A stretch of 64,000 nt of DNA, from positions 133,047,132 through 133,111,131 of the forward strand of contig NC_067282.1 in NCBI RefSeq assembly GCF_020740795.1. The letters are read 5' to 3'. Both the position numbers and the translations under genes were made by a program. This document shows, one piece after another, positions 22,001 to 33,757 of this stretch (within the stretch, counting starts at the first letter, position 1; every line of letters starts with the position of its first letter). The DNA is from Apus apus. Its lineage: Eukaryota; Chordata; Aves; Apodiformes; Apodidae. The notes under the pieces are model-generated. The model was not told the DNA's origin and searched no databases. It saw nothing but the letters and a program-made list of their open reading frames with translations.

Positions 22001-24737
22001 TATGCCAGGTCCAGGGTGTTCTGTTCCCTCTTCTTTTTGGTTTGCTTTATTTTTTAATGGAAAATGGAAAATTTTATCATACTGACAGCACCCAGGAATC
22101 ATCAATCTGTGCACTCTGTATTTTCTCAATAGAAATTTAACAAGTAGTTAACATTCAGAACAACTTCAAGATCTTGTACATTAGGCTGGCTAAACCATAG
22201 GCATGTTTTGAAACATTTGCTGATTTGAGGAGTCACTCTGAAGACCACAAAGGTGTTTCTTCAGAATGCTAGGATAGTAGGATGGCTATATAATCCTATA
22301 TATGGCTATAATAGTTATAAATGCTTTGGTACGTGCCACATCAGAGAAGCAGCTGAATTCTGGCTGAATATTCAAAAGCCACTGGTAGCAACACCAGGTT
22401 TTCTCTGTGCCTCCACTGAAAGAAGGGTGCAATCAGCAGTGCTTAGACTTTGACACTATGACTGTTGCAACTCCCCTCAACAATACCTATACTGAAAATT
22501 TGTACAAAGTTCAAACATTTATTGTTACGTTAGGAAGGTGATAGAAAAACCCTCACTATGACACAGATTCCCTATAGGCTTGTCTGCTATTTAGTTTCTG
22601 AGTAAGTTTTTCTGTTTGCTTTTGTGAAAGAACCTTTCTCTCCTAGCCCTAAATCCAAGCTACACTGACACTACTGAAATCCTGTCTAGCCCCAGTAAGT
22701 TACAAAACAGATAACCCCTTTAGCAACCCTCATTTATGTCAGTGGGAGGTCCTCCAGCACATAGTTTATGGCTATAAGTCAAGTCCTCCCACTTAGTGGC
22801 ATATAACTTTCCAAAACAATTGTCTTATAGGGTGACAGGACTTCTCAGCCCAGAGGTAAAATTTCTGAAAGAATCTGAATACCATTTTCCCAGCTGCTTC
22901 TGATTATTTAACTATGACAATGTTGACCTTGTTTTGTTTCAGGCCATGAGATAAGGAGTTAAAATGTTTTTCCACCATGTGGTAACTCAGGCAGTACTTC
23001 TGGAAAGACTCCAGATTTGGCACATGCTGTATGTTGCCTTTATGGGTCTCTCCATTATAGAAAGGGCAGAAAATAATGTTTGTGAGGTATAGTTTTAAAC
23101 AAAGTGAGAACAGCTCATGCTAAGCTGCTCCATACTAAACTTTAACAAGACACACATGTAGCTTTCCTACACCAACAAATACATGAAGCAAGGGTATACC
23201 CCATTCAAGTAAATGTTGTAAAGGATGTAAAGGATGGTGGAGTTTGAAAAGTGAGGTCTATCCATGTGCTACACCTAGCGGAAGAAGTGTAAACTTGCCC
23301 AGAAATATGTTGGAGACTCCATCTCAAGGGTGAGTTTGAGGGTAGTTCAAGTGCCACAATGTTTTTGCAGTCACCGAAAATGGGTATCCTTGCTGACAGC
23401 AGACATCTCCAATGGCTGCCCATCAACTGGTAACAAAAGTGATTGCCAGGACCTCAGTCTGCATGCACCAGCAACAGCAAGAAGAGCAATCGATGAAGTG
23501 CATACTTCCTTATATATCTGGAGCATCTCCTGACTTCATAAACCATCAAGTGTTTGGAACATAGAAGAAGGTTATCCTGGGCAGCAATCCAGATGGAGTT
23601 AAAGTGGGCAGATGCAGCAGCTGGGGTAAGTGACCTTGCACAACACCAAGCCATGGTGTATCAGCTGGCAAGTGAGATGCTGGTTCTTGTACCTGTTCTG
23701 CTCTGTCCTGACACCTATGTTCTAGCTGAGACTGTACAAGGAAAGTAAGTTTGAAAAGTGAATTTAAAAGATGAGTCTTGATTTCGGGGTGAAGTTTATA
23801 ACTTTGTAACTGACCCTCGTTATTTTTTTTTCCTTTACTTACTTTTCAACTGGCTGAATGTTGATTAAGTCCTAATTAGAAATCATCTTGGTTGCAGGGC
23901 TTTTAATGGACCTGGTAAAACAAGGAAAGGCTTTGAATATTTTTCATTTGGCTTTTGACCTAAAAGTTAACAAATCTTGGTTTATTCTTTCACTCAGCTC
24001 AACTCATTTTTATTTTACCCTCTTATCATCCATTGCATCAACTCAGGATCTACCCTTTATTTTCTTTTTCTGCACAGTTGTTCCATTGTCTGTCCAACAT
24101 TGTTTGAGAGTTGAGGTTTTGCACAGAGAAATAAAAAGGGAATTTGCTCTTGTATTTGTTAGGATGTGTTTTACTTTAGCTTTCAGATCTTCCTGTTTCA
24201 AAACTGAACTGAATTTTAATGTTCTAAACTGTCTTTTAAAAATGTATCTATGTAGCAAAGTAATAATTGGGTAATCCATATGTAAAGGACCCAGGGCTGC
24301 ATAATATTGAGTGTTTTTTGCTCATGAAGACATCTTCCTGAATCTATTGAAATAAAGAAGAGTATCTCAGGAAAAAAAAGTATTTTGTTTGTCTCAAAGA
24401 GCCATGACAAGTGTTCCACCTACACCACAGACACAAGTCCCAAACATTTCATGTCCGTGTAAGTATAAACAATAGCACATGTTTAATTGAAAGAATAATA
24501 AAAAGAACTGGTAGATGCATAGCTGAATACTCTCAACTTCTTGTGCAGAAGCCAGGAGAGCTGCTGGGGCACTCAATGAGACCAAGAGCTACAGCTCTTC
24601 TGCTTGTACACTTTGATTGCTCAGTAACGTAAACCAAATAAATATAGTGACAGCAAGTCCAGGTTGCCCAAACCTTGTTGTTTTGTAAAAGCTCTATGCA
24701 CAGAATGTTCTTGTTGTTTAATTGGAGAGATATAGGT
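19019..24737. other. Intergenic sequence, no gene recognised
   Basis: AT-rich sequence without a CpG island or recognisable coding exon. Low-complexity tracts include poly-T at about 20059-20077 and CAAA/AAAC repeats near 21210-21240. A short frame at 23554-23748 ends at a GTAAGT word, but no domain or acceptor supports it as an exon. Confidence 0.6.
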
Positions 24738-25836
24738 TTCATGGATGGACTGTTCAATGGATAAGAAAATAGCTGGATGGCCACATCCAAAGAGTGGTAG
24801 TTAGCGGTTCAATATCCAGATGGAGATCAATAACAAGTGATGTCCCTCAAGGGGTTGTACTTAGACCAATACCATTCAATATCTTTATTAATGAAATAGA
24901 CAGTGGGTCTGAGTGCACCTTCAGTAAGGTTCTGGATGACACTAAGTTGACTGGTGCAGCTGATATGCTTTAGCAAAGGGATGCCATCCAGAGGCACCTT
25001 AACAGGCTTGAGGAATGTGCCTATGTGAACCTCATGAAGATCAAGAAAGTCAAAAGCAAGGTTCTGCACCCAGGTTGGGGCAACCCCCAGTATCAATACA
25101 GACTGAGGGATGAATGGATTGAGAGCAGCCCTGTTGAGAAGGACTTGGGGATACTGGTAGATGTAAAATTAGATATGAGCCTGTGCAATGTGTGCTTGCA
25201 ACCCAGAAAGCCAATTTTACCCTGGGCTGCATAAAAAGAAGAGTGGCCAGCAGGTCAAGGGTGATGCTTCCGCAGTTCTATTCTGATGAGACCCCACCTG
25301 GAGTGCTGTGTTCAGTTCTGGAGTCTTGGACCTGTTAGACATAGAACTGTTAGAGTGGTTCCAGAGGAGGGGCGTGAAAAGGATCAGAAGGCTGGAACAC
25401 CTCTCCTGTGAGGAAAGGCTGAGAGTGTTGGGGTTGTTCAGACTGGAGAAGAGAAAGCTTTGGGGAGACCTTTTTGAAGCCTTTCAATACTTAGAGGGGG
25501 CTTATAAGAAAGATGGAGACTTTTTATCAGGGCCTGTAGTGGCAGAAGAAAGGGCAATGGCTTTAAACTAGAAGAGGGGAGGTTTAGAGTGAACATAAGG
25601 AAGACATTTTTATAATGCAGGTGGTGAAACACTGGAACAGATTATCCAGAGAAGCTGTGGATGCCCCATCTTTGAGAGTACTTGAGGCGAGGTTGGATGG
25701 AGCTTTGAGCAACCTGGTCTAGTGAAAGATGTCCCTACCCACAACAAGGGGGTTGGACTAGGTGTGCTTTAAAGGCCCCTTTCCAATCCAAACAATTCTG
25801 TGATTCTAGAGTTCTGTGATTCTATGTTTCTATGAC
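24738..25836 (+). mobile_element. CR1 LINE fragment, sense orientation, degraded
   Basis: This roughly 1.1 kb fragment begins in the RT region. Remnants of the [11 protein letters not shown] and FNIFI segments and of the SKVLDDTKL catalytic block can be followed in shifting frames at 24830-24960. Next come the LFRLEKRKLWGDL C-terminal block near 25430-25480 and the 3' UTR, which ends in degenerate ATTCTGTG/ATTCTATG units at 25795-25836. Several frameshifts and a changed catalytic box mark it as an old, inactive copy. The 5' edge is approximate. Confidence 0.93.
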
Positions 25837-28800
25837 TCCAACTGAGGGGTAGTACACAAAGTGGGAGCACCAACTAAAAAATTGGTCTATACAAAGCTCT
25901 GCAAACATTTTTTCTCCTATCTTTAAGTGGTTTGGGTCTTTGGCTTTCATTTTGTTTTGTTTTGTTTTACACAGGGGACACCTTTTGATTTACTGAGTTC
26001 AATATTAACTGCCACAGTGTACCATAGGAAGCTAATGTTTCTTCTAGTTGAAGTGCCAGGATTCCTAAAGCACAAATGAAGGGCTCTAAATCATAATTTC
26101 TTTGAACACTTAGAGCGTTACTTATCTTAAAAAAAAAAAAAAAAAGTATCTTGGGAAAATAGCATTTTAAATGTATTGTTCAAAGAAAAGATTTCTTAAT
26201 GTGCCAAGATTAAATGGGGATTTTGTTCTGTGTAAGCTCTTTTCAGATCATTCTAAAGGTATTAGATTTTTCACAATTGTAGGAAGGAAAAAAATTAGTA
26301 GAAGTTGCATTAACTGCAAAGCTCTGACACTGAAAAAGGCGTTGCAAGGAGCTTTATGAGTCAGGGCTATTCAGACACAATTCCCCATCATTTATTCAAA
26401 AGATCCATGTGACCAAATACTGTCTTTGTGGTTTAACTGGGGAGGAGGGGGAAGAAGGAAGGATGAGGAATGGATTGGATAGCCTCGCTCTAATAACTTT
26501 TTCTCTTGAGAGGGGAAAACAGAATCTAATTATTCCAAAGTGGAATATGAATATCCTTCAATAATATATTTATAGCAGTCACAACTGTTTTAACAAAAAT
26601 ATTTGAGGAGTAGGTCTGCCTTTCTCTGTGTTTTCCTTTGTGACTTACCTGTATTTAGTTGCCAGCTGTACTGGAAGTCTTTATTGAAGTCCACACTGTG
26701 AGGAAATTATTCAGAGGACTAATGGAGATGGAAAAGCAGCAAATGAGACTTCAACCATATATAATTGCCCCTTCCATCCATCTCATCACATGAAGAATAG
26801 GTTACAGGCCATAAACCACAGAAACCTTTATATACAGAGCCAGTGCAAGCTTAAGGACCCACATTCATTCCTGCTCTAACAGGCAATGAAATCAATGGGA
26901 GACACTTTAGCTAATGGCCAGGGTGAATCTGTGTGAAGCTTTTTGCTGTTCTGTGCCTGTATTTCAAGGATCTTTTGTGGAGGCATGGGTGGTAGTGCTG
27001 CTGCCAGCTGATAACGGGGCTGGGGGAAGAATTTGGCAAGCTGTTTCCACCTCAGCCATTCCCTCCAAGTCCTGCAGCTCTGATGCAAAGATCACTATAA
27101 TTCTAATAAACCAGAAATTCCCCAACTAAATTACTGGCAAGGCCTTTTAAAAAAAGAATATACTGTAGAATCACCCACTGTCAATTTTTTTGGGATTTCA
27201 TTAGGTGAGAATTGAATAAGGACTAGTTAAACCCATTATTTCCATTGTGATTAGTTGATTTAAAGATTTAAAAACAAACCCAAAAGTAACACCAAAAAAC
27301 AAAAGGGAAGGATTTTGTCCTTGAATTTTACTTATTCAAGAGTGGTATGCTCTAGGGTATCAGAATAATTTTTATGATTCTGAAATAAACTGGGGACTTA
27401 CACCTGTCCTGCACACTGCCTTTCTAGGCCTTGCAACATGCTTCCCAGTGAAACACAAAACTTACTGGGATAGAGGATGGGTAATGGTTCTGAACTGTTG
27501 AAGGCATGGATTTTCCTCTGAGAAATCCAGGGTAATGATAATTTGATGAAATTGTTACCAAGAATATGCCTCCATCCTTATGTTAAAATTGCTACCTATC
27601 AAGCAATTAGGAGGGTAAAAAATATTTTGTTTTTTCTTGAAATAATAAATTGTTCCAATATCTAGTATTTGTGTGACATTACCTTACAAATCTCTTAAAA
27701 GAAGAGGGCTTCATAAAACATTGCACACATTAAACCTAAAGATTAACAATTAGAGGGCCCTCTTTTCTCCTCTGAGGGACTCATCTTGCTTTTCTAGCCT
27801 ATTTTGAGAACCTACCTCACAATTAATAAAAACAACACCCCTGAAGAGGTATCATGGTTGATGATCCATGACCATATTCCATAGTACAGCTCTTCAGCCC
27901 AAAATGGCTATTTCAAGCTGCAAAGGAGCTCTTTCCTACACACAGATGGTATGTCACACCACTACAGAGAGATCGAAAATCATTGCAGAAAAGATTGCTA
28001 ATTACTGACACAGTGATCATTACCTTTCTTGATCATAAGCATACATTCTAGTCACTAATCCTTGTGACTAGAAGAGTGCAAGCAAATCTACAATGCTTTA
28101 CCAGTAACGAATTTTTAAACTTCAAAGGCTGCAGCGCAAAGCAGAATTGGTAAATATTATGGATGCATATTGCAAAATGCTGAACTCCATAAAAGAGGGT
28201 TGAAAAGGAAATATTTTTAAATTGTTGTTGCTTAAAAGGCATGCACGTTATGGTTAATACAGCCCAGATGCTGACTAGTTTTGAAAATTTGAGCAAACTA
28301 AAACAAAATAGATTTTTGGTGTCTGTCACCCTGAAATGCGAGCTGTTTTAAAAGGATGTTTTTGTTGTATTGACCTAGAATTAAAGTATTTTACAAATTT
28401 TAGAACTGTAACTTTCTCAAATGACATTTTGCTTTGAAATGTAGCCGCAGCTAAATATTCACAAGGAAAGACTTGGACTTGCCCTGTAGTCTGGTGGGCA
28501 GTGCCAAATTAAAATCAGAATCCTGCATGGTTCACACTGAAAACACAACAGCTGAAGAAGTGTATCCTCAGGCAATCCATGATTTCAGCTCCCTGGGAGA
28601 TGGAAGAGGAGCAAAGAGGCAGCAGATAGACAGCCTGACCTTGGCTGCAACATCAGCAGGAGTCCCAACACTCCTCCAAAGGCATAAAGAAAATGCCCAA
28701 GCCTTTCAGGTCATCTACTTCGTATTTCCCCTTGGGGATATTGCTGGATCCCTGTTGGACTAGCTCACCTGCATTGGCTGCTGAACTCCAGCACCTTCTC

Positions 28801-31800
28801 CTCTGTGAAGTTTTTGTTGGAAGAGGTTTTTTTAGCCAACAAAGAAACACAGTTCTCATCCTGCATACCAGGCAACCTCTTCTGGTAGGGGAGATGGGAA
28901 AGAAAGAATAGGTATTATATTTAACAAGGGGAAAAATAAGGTAGTACTGAAATGCAAGGAGAAGCATCAACTATTTATGTGACCAAAAAGGGATTTGATG
29001 GGATATTTAAAAAAAAAAAATCCACAGAAGTAGTGGCAGCACTATTTTTTGCTATGTTTTGACAGACTGTGGACCCTGCAGACAGTAACTGCAAAGACAA
29101 ATGAGGTCTCATTGCCTTGAGAAAATTTCTCAAATGGAGACATAACTATAAGTGCAAGGAAATATGCTCGTCAGCTGCTTATGTCCTGGTGAGATGGGGC
29201 AGTTCATATGGTATGGGAGTAAAAGTGAGGGTAAAAGTATGTCTGCTTGTTAGTGAACTTCAGGAAGGACTAGAGGGTGTTGTACTCTATAAGTTGAAGG
29301 AGGAACACCATGGTAAACCCATCACACTCTTGGAACAGGCTAAACGTCACGGGCACATATATTAGAGCTGGTCTTATTTTAGGGAGGAGTTGGACAAAGC
29401 ATTTTTTTGTAAAAATGCCAACTGTGTGACTAAGGCAAAGTGGCAAGGTGATGATGTTGCAAGTCAGGAAGTCCTGTTTTATCTGTGAAATGGTTGAAAT
29501 AGGCATCATTGGTGAAGTCATCACTACGTCAAGTCCCATTTCCTAAGCTACGGCACTGCAGACTTTCCCGCTGGGGGCAAGAGAGGACTTGAGCTAGAGT
29601 TTCAATATGAAACCTTGGCCCTTTTGAAGTTGGTGAGAGTTTTGCCATTGACTTCAGTGGGACCAGGATTTCACCACGCCATGCCCATTAATTCTTGTTG
29701 AGACATTCAGCAAGAGAGCTAATTATGATAGTGGTTTCTGTGATGTGGGCAGCCACAAATTCATTTGCTGAGCAGCCATCTTCTGCTAACAGCTTTTGCT
29801 CATTAGGGACTTTGGTCCTGTTCCTACAAAAAGATCCCACTGACTCCACTGGCACTCAAGGCACAGTTCAAATACAGAGTGATTCTGACAGTCACTGCTG
29901 GTTTCTGGAGCTCCAGCAGCCATCCCTTGCTGTCCTGTGTGCTGACACAACAGCTTGTGGGGTTGGGCCACCAAGCAAATCAAGGCACTTACCCAAGTAT
30001 AAAAAAAACCCTTTAAAAGATCTTGTATCACAGAGCCACCATCTAAGTCTGGAGACAAGGGTAAAGCTGTGCAGGTTTCTTAGCGGTTGGAGTTTCAGAC
30101 TGGATCTGAGCTGGCCAAATGCAGTTTATTTTTCTAAGGTTAATGAAAATAACTGCAACCAACAAGGGGTGCTTCTTACTCAAATAAAAGAGACATTCCC
30201 TTTCCCCTCCTGTTTACTTCAACTTTAAGCTCAGATAAAGGAACATAATAATCAGGCCATTCTGTGTGTGGTAATCTTGCCATCTATTTTATTTCATAAA
30301 AACCTCTGACATGGAGTTAATTCTACATGTATGAATGAGAAGTAAAGCTGAGAAACAGTTATAACATAGGCTTGGTCTTGAATCCTAATCATTGATGGGG
30401 AAACGGGTTCAAAAAATGTTACCTGGGCTGAAATACACTGGCTGTGGGGGAAAGGGGCTAGGCTGAGGGAGGTGAAGCCAATAATCATTAAGCGGCTCAG
30501 AGGAAATCCTAGCAGGAAAGGAAAGGGCTTGAATTATGCACCAGTGTGAGGGGTGTCAGCATATATTGTTCGAAAGCTAAAAAGAAAACCTGTCAGTCCA
30601 GACAGCAGGGAAGACATCTTTAAGAGTAAGAGCAACCAGGCAGGGGATCAGGTGCCCCAGGGAGATAGTCAAAACAACAGAGTGTTTCCAGCAGAACAGG
30701 CAAGATGCAAGAGGGATGTACAGAAATGTGTTCTGTGATGCAGGGTTTTGGGCTGGAGGTTTTCCTCAGCTGTGCACTGTGCGATTAAGATACAAAGAAT
30801 TCATTACAGATCTGCCATACTCCATTAGAGGTTAATCAGACAGTGCAGCATTACAAGTGAAAATAAACCCACAAATGTCTTTTTTTCCCTTTTTTTTCTC
30901 TGATTCCAATTAAACTGGGAAAATAAATCTAACAGTCTGCTCCTTCTGCTGGCTCCTGCAAAATCTAGCGGTGACAAAGGTTAGATGTGGGTTCTCTACT
31001 GTCCAGGTAATTTTTTGCATGGGAAGCCCTTCCCTTGCACTATCCACGTGGATCTTGCTGGAGTTTGCTAATCCTCCCAGCTGACAGTGCAGTAACAGAG
31101 GAGGCTATTCCATCTGTCCGAGAGTCCAGGACAACATTTTGTAACACAGACCTGTTCTTGGACAGGTATTGCTGTTGAGTTGCGTTGTTTATATTTTCCA
31201 AATTTTTTTTTTTTTTGCAACCTTGAAGGCTGGAAATACACTTCTTTTTGTCAAAAGCTTCGGGTTTGTTTTTTGTTTGTTTGTTTTTCCCTAGTAAAAG
31301 CTGAGAGTCTGTTATCATATGACTCCAAGGAGCCTGATGTTAGTAGCTAGTCTGCAATGCCTGGGCCTTTAATCTGGCCCAGATGTTATCTCCTACTGTA
31401 ATCAGAAGAAAAGCTATGAAAATACATGTTCAACAGATATGAAATTAAAAGTTAAATGCTTCCATAAGTTTCTAATAATCCTGAAAATAATACAGGCCTC
31501 TGAATGTAAGGAATTTTGCTGTAAGTTGTTCTGCCTCATATCATTATCCTACTAACCAGCTGTCACACTCCACGAGGGAGAGCATGATGTAGACATTTAG
31601 ACTTGATGCTCTTCGTAGAGATCCTGAAGTAGATTTTCTAATCTAGAGGAAATGCAAAAAAGCTGCATTTTGTACTGTTTATTGGGAACAAACAAAGTAG
31701 GTAAGGTGGGAAGCTTTTTTTAAGCGAGGTTATTTACAAAATCCTAACTTTTCAGCTTCTTCAGAAAGAAAAGGGTGTGTTTGCACAGGTGTGAAAGGAG

Positions 31801-31900
31801 AGGAGTTAGTGTTACGTTTAAACACAGCGCACTGGCCGCCCATTTTAATTTTGTACTTGTTTACTTATTATTTGTCACCACTGCTCCAGTCAGGACAAAC
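25837..31900. other. Intergenic sequence upstream of LRP6
   Basis: No gene is recognised. A poly-A tract lies near 26129-26146 and T-rich tracts near 30884-30900 and 31198-31216. The longest open frame (29695-30228, 177 codons) has no domain and adjoins a possible old interspersed repeat. Enhancers for LRP6 may lie here, but none can be named from the sequence. Confidence 0.6.
29630..29690 (+). repeat. Possible ancient amniote interspersed repeat
   Basis: The phrase TTTTGCCATTGACTTCAGTG followed by GGACCAGGATTTCACC resembles a terminal motif that I recall from old interspersed repeats in turtle, crocodile and bird genomes. A further similar block may be present around 29800-29870. I cannot name the family. 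Confidence 0.35.
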
Positions 31901-32868
31901 CCTGCTTCCTACATGCAGCTTAGGAAGGGAGACAAAAAGCCAACCCGCCCCCAGCAGTGCTGGGAAGCGAATCCCGCACCACCACAGCGCCAAGCAGCGA
32001 GCTCGCCCGGTACGGAACTCCTGCTAGCTCTGCTGCGGGAACGCTCAGGATGACTGCTCTTAAGCCCCCGCGCTGAGAGCATGGCTTGTCCCTTGATGTC
32101 ACCGTATTGCTCACATCCGCGCCAGCCCCCCGACACTCAGCGTTACTCAATATAGGCCCGTTCCCCCCCACCCCCCCCACACACACAACCCCCCGTTTTG
32201 TTTCTGATTCAACCGGCGGGGCAAGGCCCAGCCACGGACACCTTGGGGAAGGGAGGCGGTGCCGCCGAAACCTGCGCCTCGGAGGAGCCAGCCAGCCTAC
32301 CCCTCCCGGAGCGCGGGGACGGAACGCCCGCAGGAGAGGGGAGGAAGCGGCCCCGGGCCCGGCCCCGCGGCGCCCGGCCCGGCCCGGCCCGGCCCTCCCT
32401 TCACCTGGCGGGGGAGCGGCCGCGCCTCCCGCTGCCGCCGTCCTGCCCGCCGCCTGCAAGTAGTCCCGGCCCGCCCCGCCCCGCCGCGCTCCCTCCGCCG
32501 CTCCCATCCCAGGCGGCGGAGGGGGGCGAGAGACGATAAGTAGTCCCGCTGGAATGCGACAACAGCGGCCGCCCCTCCCCACCCTGACCGCGGGCGGGCA
32601 CCTCGGGGGGCGGGGTGGGGGGGTTCCCGCTACCGCCACCTCTCCCCCGACCCCGCTGGGGTGCGGACCTTGCCGGGCTTTTGTCACCCGCTGCTGCGCG
32701 GGGTTGTGGGGGCTGCCGGTGCGTGAGCGGCTGCGCGCGCCCGCCCCTCCGCCCGCTCCTTCCCTCCCTCCCTCGGTGACGGGAGCGGTGCCGGGAGGGG
32801 CGGGCGCTGCTCCGGGAGCCGTCCGGGCGCGGCGCGGAGAGGCGGGGGCGCGGCTGGGCCGGGGGAGA

Positions 32869-32901
32869 AGGAGGAGGAGGAGGAGGAGGAGGAGGAGGAG
32901 G
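32869..32901 (+). repeat. (GGA)11 trinucleotide repeat in the LRP6 promoter region
   Basis: About eleven consecutive GGA/GAG triplets lie about 345 bases upstream of the LRP6 start codon. Such repeats are unstable and G-rich on the plus strand. They are not translated in the LRP6 frame. Confidence 0.9.
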
Positions 32902-32972
32902 GCTGTATCCCTGCGCCTGTGCGCGCCCGGCGGGGGAGCGGCCGCGCGGGTTGCGGTGAGGCGGCGGCCGGC

Positions 32973-33026
32973 ATGGAGGGCAGCGCCCGCTCCCGCGGCG
33001 GCGCGGCGGGGCAAGCTGCTTGCTGA
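32973..33026 (+). other. Upstream ORF 1 in the presumed LRP6 leader (17 codons)
   Basis: The ATG at 32973 has G at -3 and G at +4, a strong Kozak context, and is followed by 17 codons and TGA at 33024-33026. It ends 219 bases before the LRP6 start codon. It matters only if transcription begins upstream of 32973, which the sequence does not show. Confidence 0.45.
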
Positions 33027-33052
33027 GAGACCGGCGAAAGGGAAGGGGGTTT

Positions 33053-33078
33053 GGGGGGGGGGGGGGGAAGAGCGGGGG
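33053..33078 (+). repeat. Poly-G tract with G-quadruplex potential
   Basis: A 15-G run (33053-33067) is followed after a short spacer by a 7-G run (33072-33078), and a G5 run lies just before it at 33045-33049. On the plus (sense) strand this can form a G-quadruplex in DNA or in the LRP6 5' UTR. Confidence 0.8.
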
Positions 33079-33164
33079 GGAGAGAAGAGAAAAATCTCCG
33101 CGGCCGCCCGTCCCCGCCTTCCTTCCCCCACCTTCCCCGCCACCTCCCCCGCCCGCCTGGAAGC

Positions 33165-33218
33165 ATGAACTGGCAGCGGAGGTGCTGCTCCTCGCCGCCG
33201 CCGCCGCCCCGCCGGTGA
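33165..33218 (+). other. Upstream ORF 2 in the LRP6 leader (17 codons)
   Basis: The ATG at 33165 has A at -3 and is followed by 17 codons, including a Pro5 run encoded by CCG/CCC, and TGA at 33216-33218. It ends 27 bases before the LRP6 start. It is out of frame with LRP6 and close enough to reduce re-initiation there. It is probably transcribed, because it lies only 81 bases upstream of the LRP6 ATG. Confidence 0.6.
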
Positions 33219-33245
33219 GAGCCGGGAGGGAGGGAGGGAAGGAAG

Positions 33246-33300
33246 ATGGGGGCCGTCCTGCGCAGCCTACTTGCCTGCAGTTTTTGTTCCTTGATGAGAG
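33246..33300 (+). CDS. LRP6: LRP6 coding exon 1 (signal peptide)
   Basis: The exon encodes MGAVLRSLLACSFCSLMR plus the first base of codon 19, then a donor AGAG|GTGAGC. This is almost identical to the human LRP6 signal peptide, and the split Ala19 codon agrees with the known gene structure. The ATG has A at -3 and G at +4, a strong context. LRP6 is a single-pass plasma-membrane co-receptor that binds Wnt with Frizzled and recruits Axin to stabilise beta-catenin. The exon starts a phase-1 intron of 14.3 kb. It sits in a CpG island and two short upstream ORFs precede it. Confidence 0.96.
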
Positions 33301-33314
33301 GTGAGCGGAGCGGC

Positions 33315-33365
33315 GGGGGGTGGTGGTGGTGGTGGTGGGAGGAGGAGGAGGAGGAGGAGGAGGGC
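33315..33365 (+). repeat. (GTG)n/(GGA)n G-rich repeat just inside LRP6 intron 1
   Basis: A GTG/TGG triplet run changes directly into a GGA/GAG triplet run, about 15 bases after the exon 1 donor. The plus strand is nearly free of C, so it could favour G-quadruplex or R-loop formation next to the 5' splice site. Confidence 0.85.
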
Positions 33366-33744
33366 AGGGGGGAAAAGTTGCAGGGTTGGTGGCGAGGGGC
33401 CATGTTTGGGCGTGCGGGAGGGGAGAGGCCTGGCTGCCGGCAGGGCGGGCGCGGGGCCCGGCGCGGGGGGCAGCGCTCTCGCCGGGCCGCTCAAGCCGCC
33501 GCCGCCGCCTTCCCGGCTCCCCGGGCAACTTCCCAGCCGGCCCGGCGGCCCCGAGACGCCTTCGGGAGCAGCCCGCCCTGCCAGCGGCCACCGGCCGCTT
33601 CTCTCCGCCGCCCCATTGTTGTGTTCAAGTTTGGTTTTTTATTTTTTTCTCTGTATGTGTGTGTTGGGTTTTTTTTGTTGTTGTTGTTGGTTGGTTGGGT
33701 GTTGTGTGGCTTATTTTGGTAAAAAAACCAAACAACACATTCCT

Positions 33745-33757
33745 CCCCCCCCCCCCC
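33745..33757 (+). repeat. 13-C homopolymer in LRP6 intron 1
   Basis: Thirteen consecutive C residues lie at 33745-33757, following the T/GTT-rich stretch at 33630-33720. The tract is prone to length errors in sequencing and assembly. Confidence 0.85.

Noticed and set aside
23554-23748. 65-codon frame ending at a GTAAGT word
   Set aside because: The donor-like word alone is weak evidence; there is no matching acceptor, no domain and no neighbouring exons.
31920-33591. Minus-strand open frames of 407 and 396 codons
   Set aside because: They lie wholly in the LRP6 CpG island, where stop codons are rare, and translate to low-complexity Pro/Arg/Ala/Ser/Gly sequence that includes homopolymers from GGA and GTG repeats. 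They show no domain.
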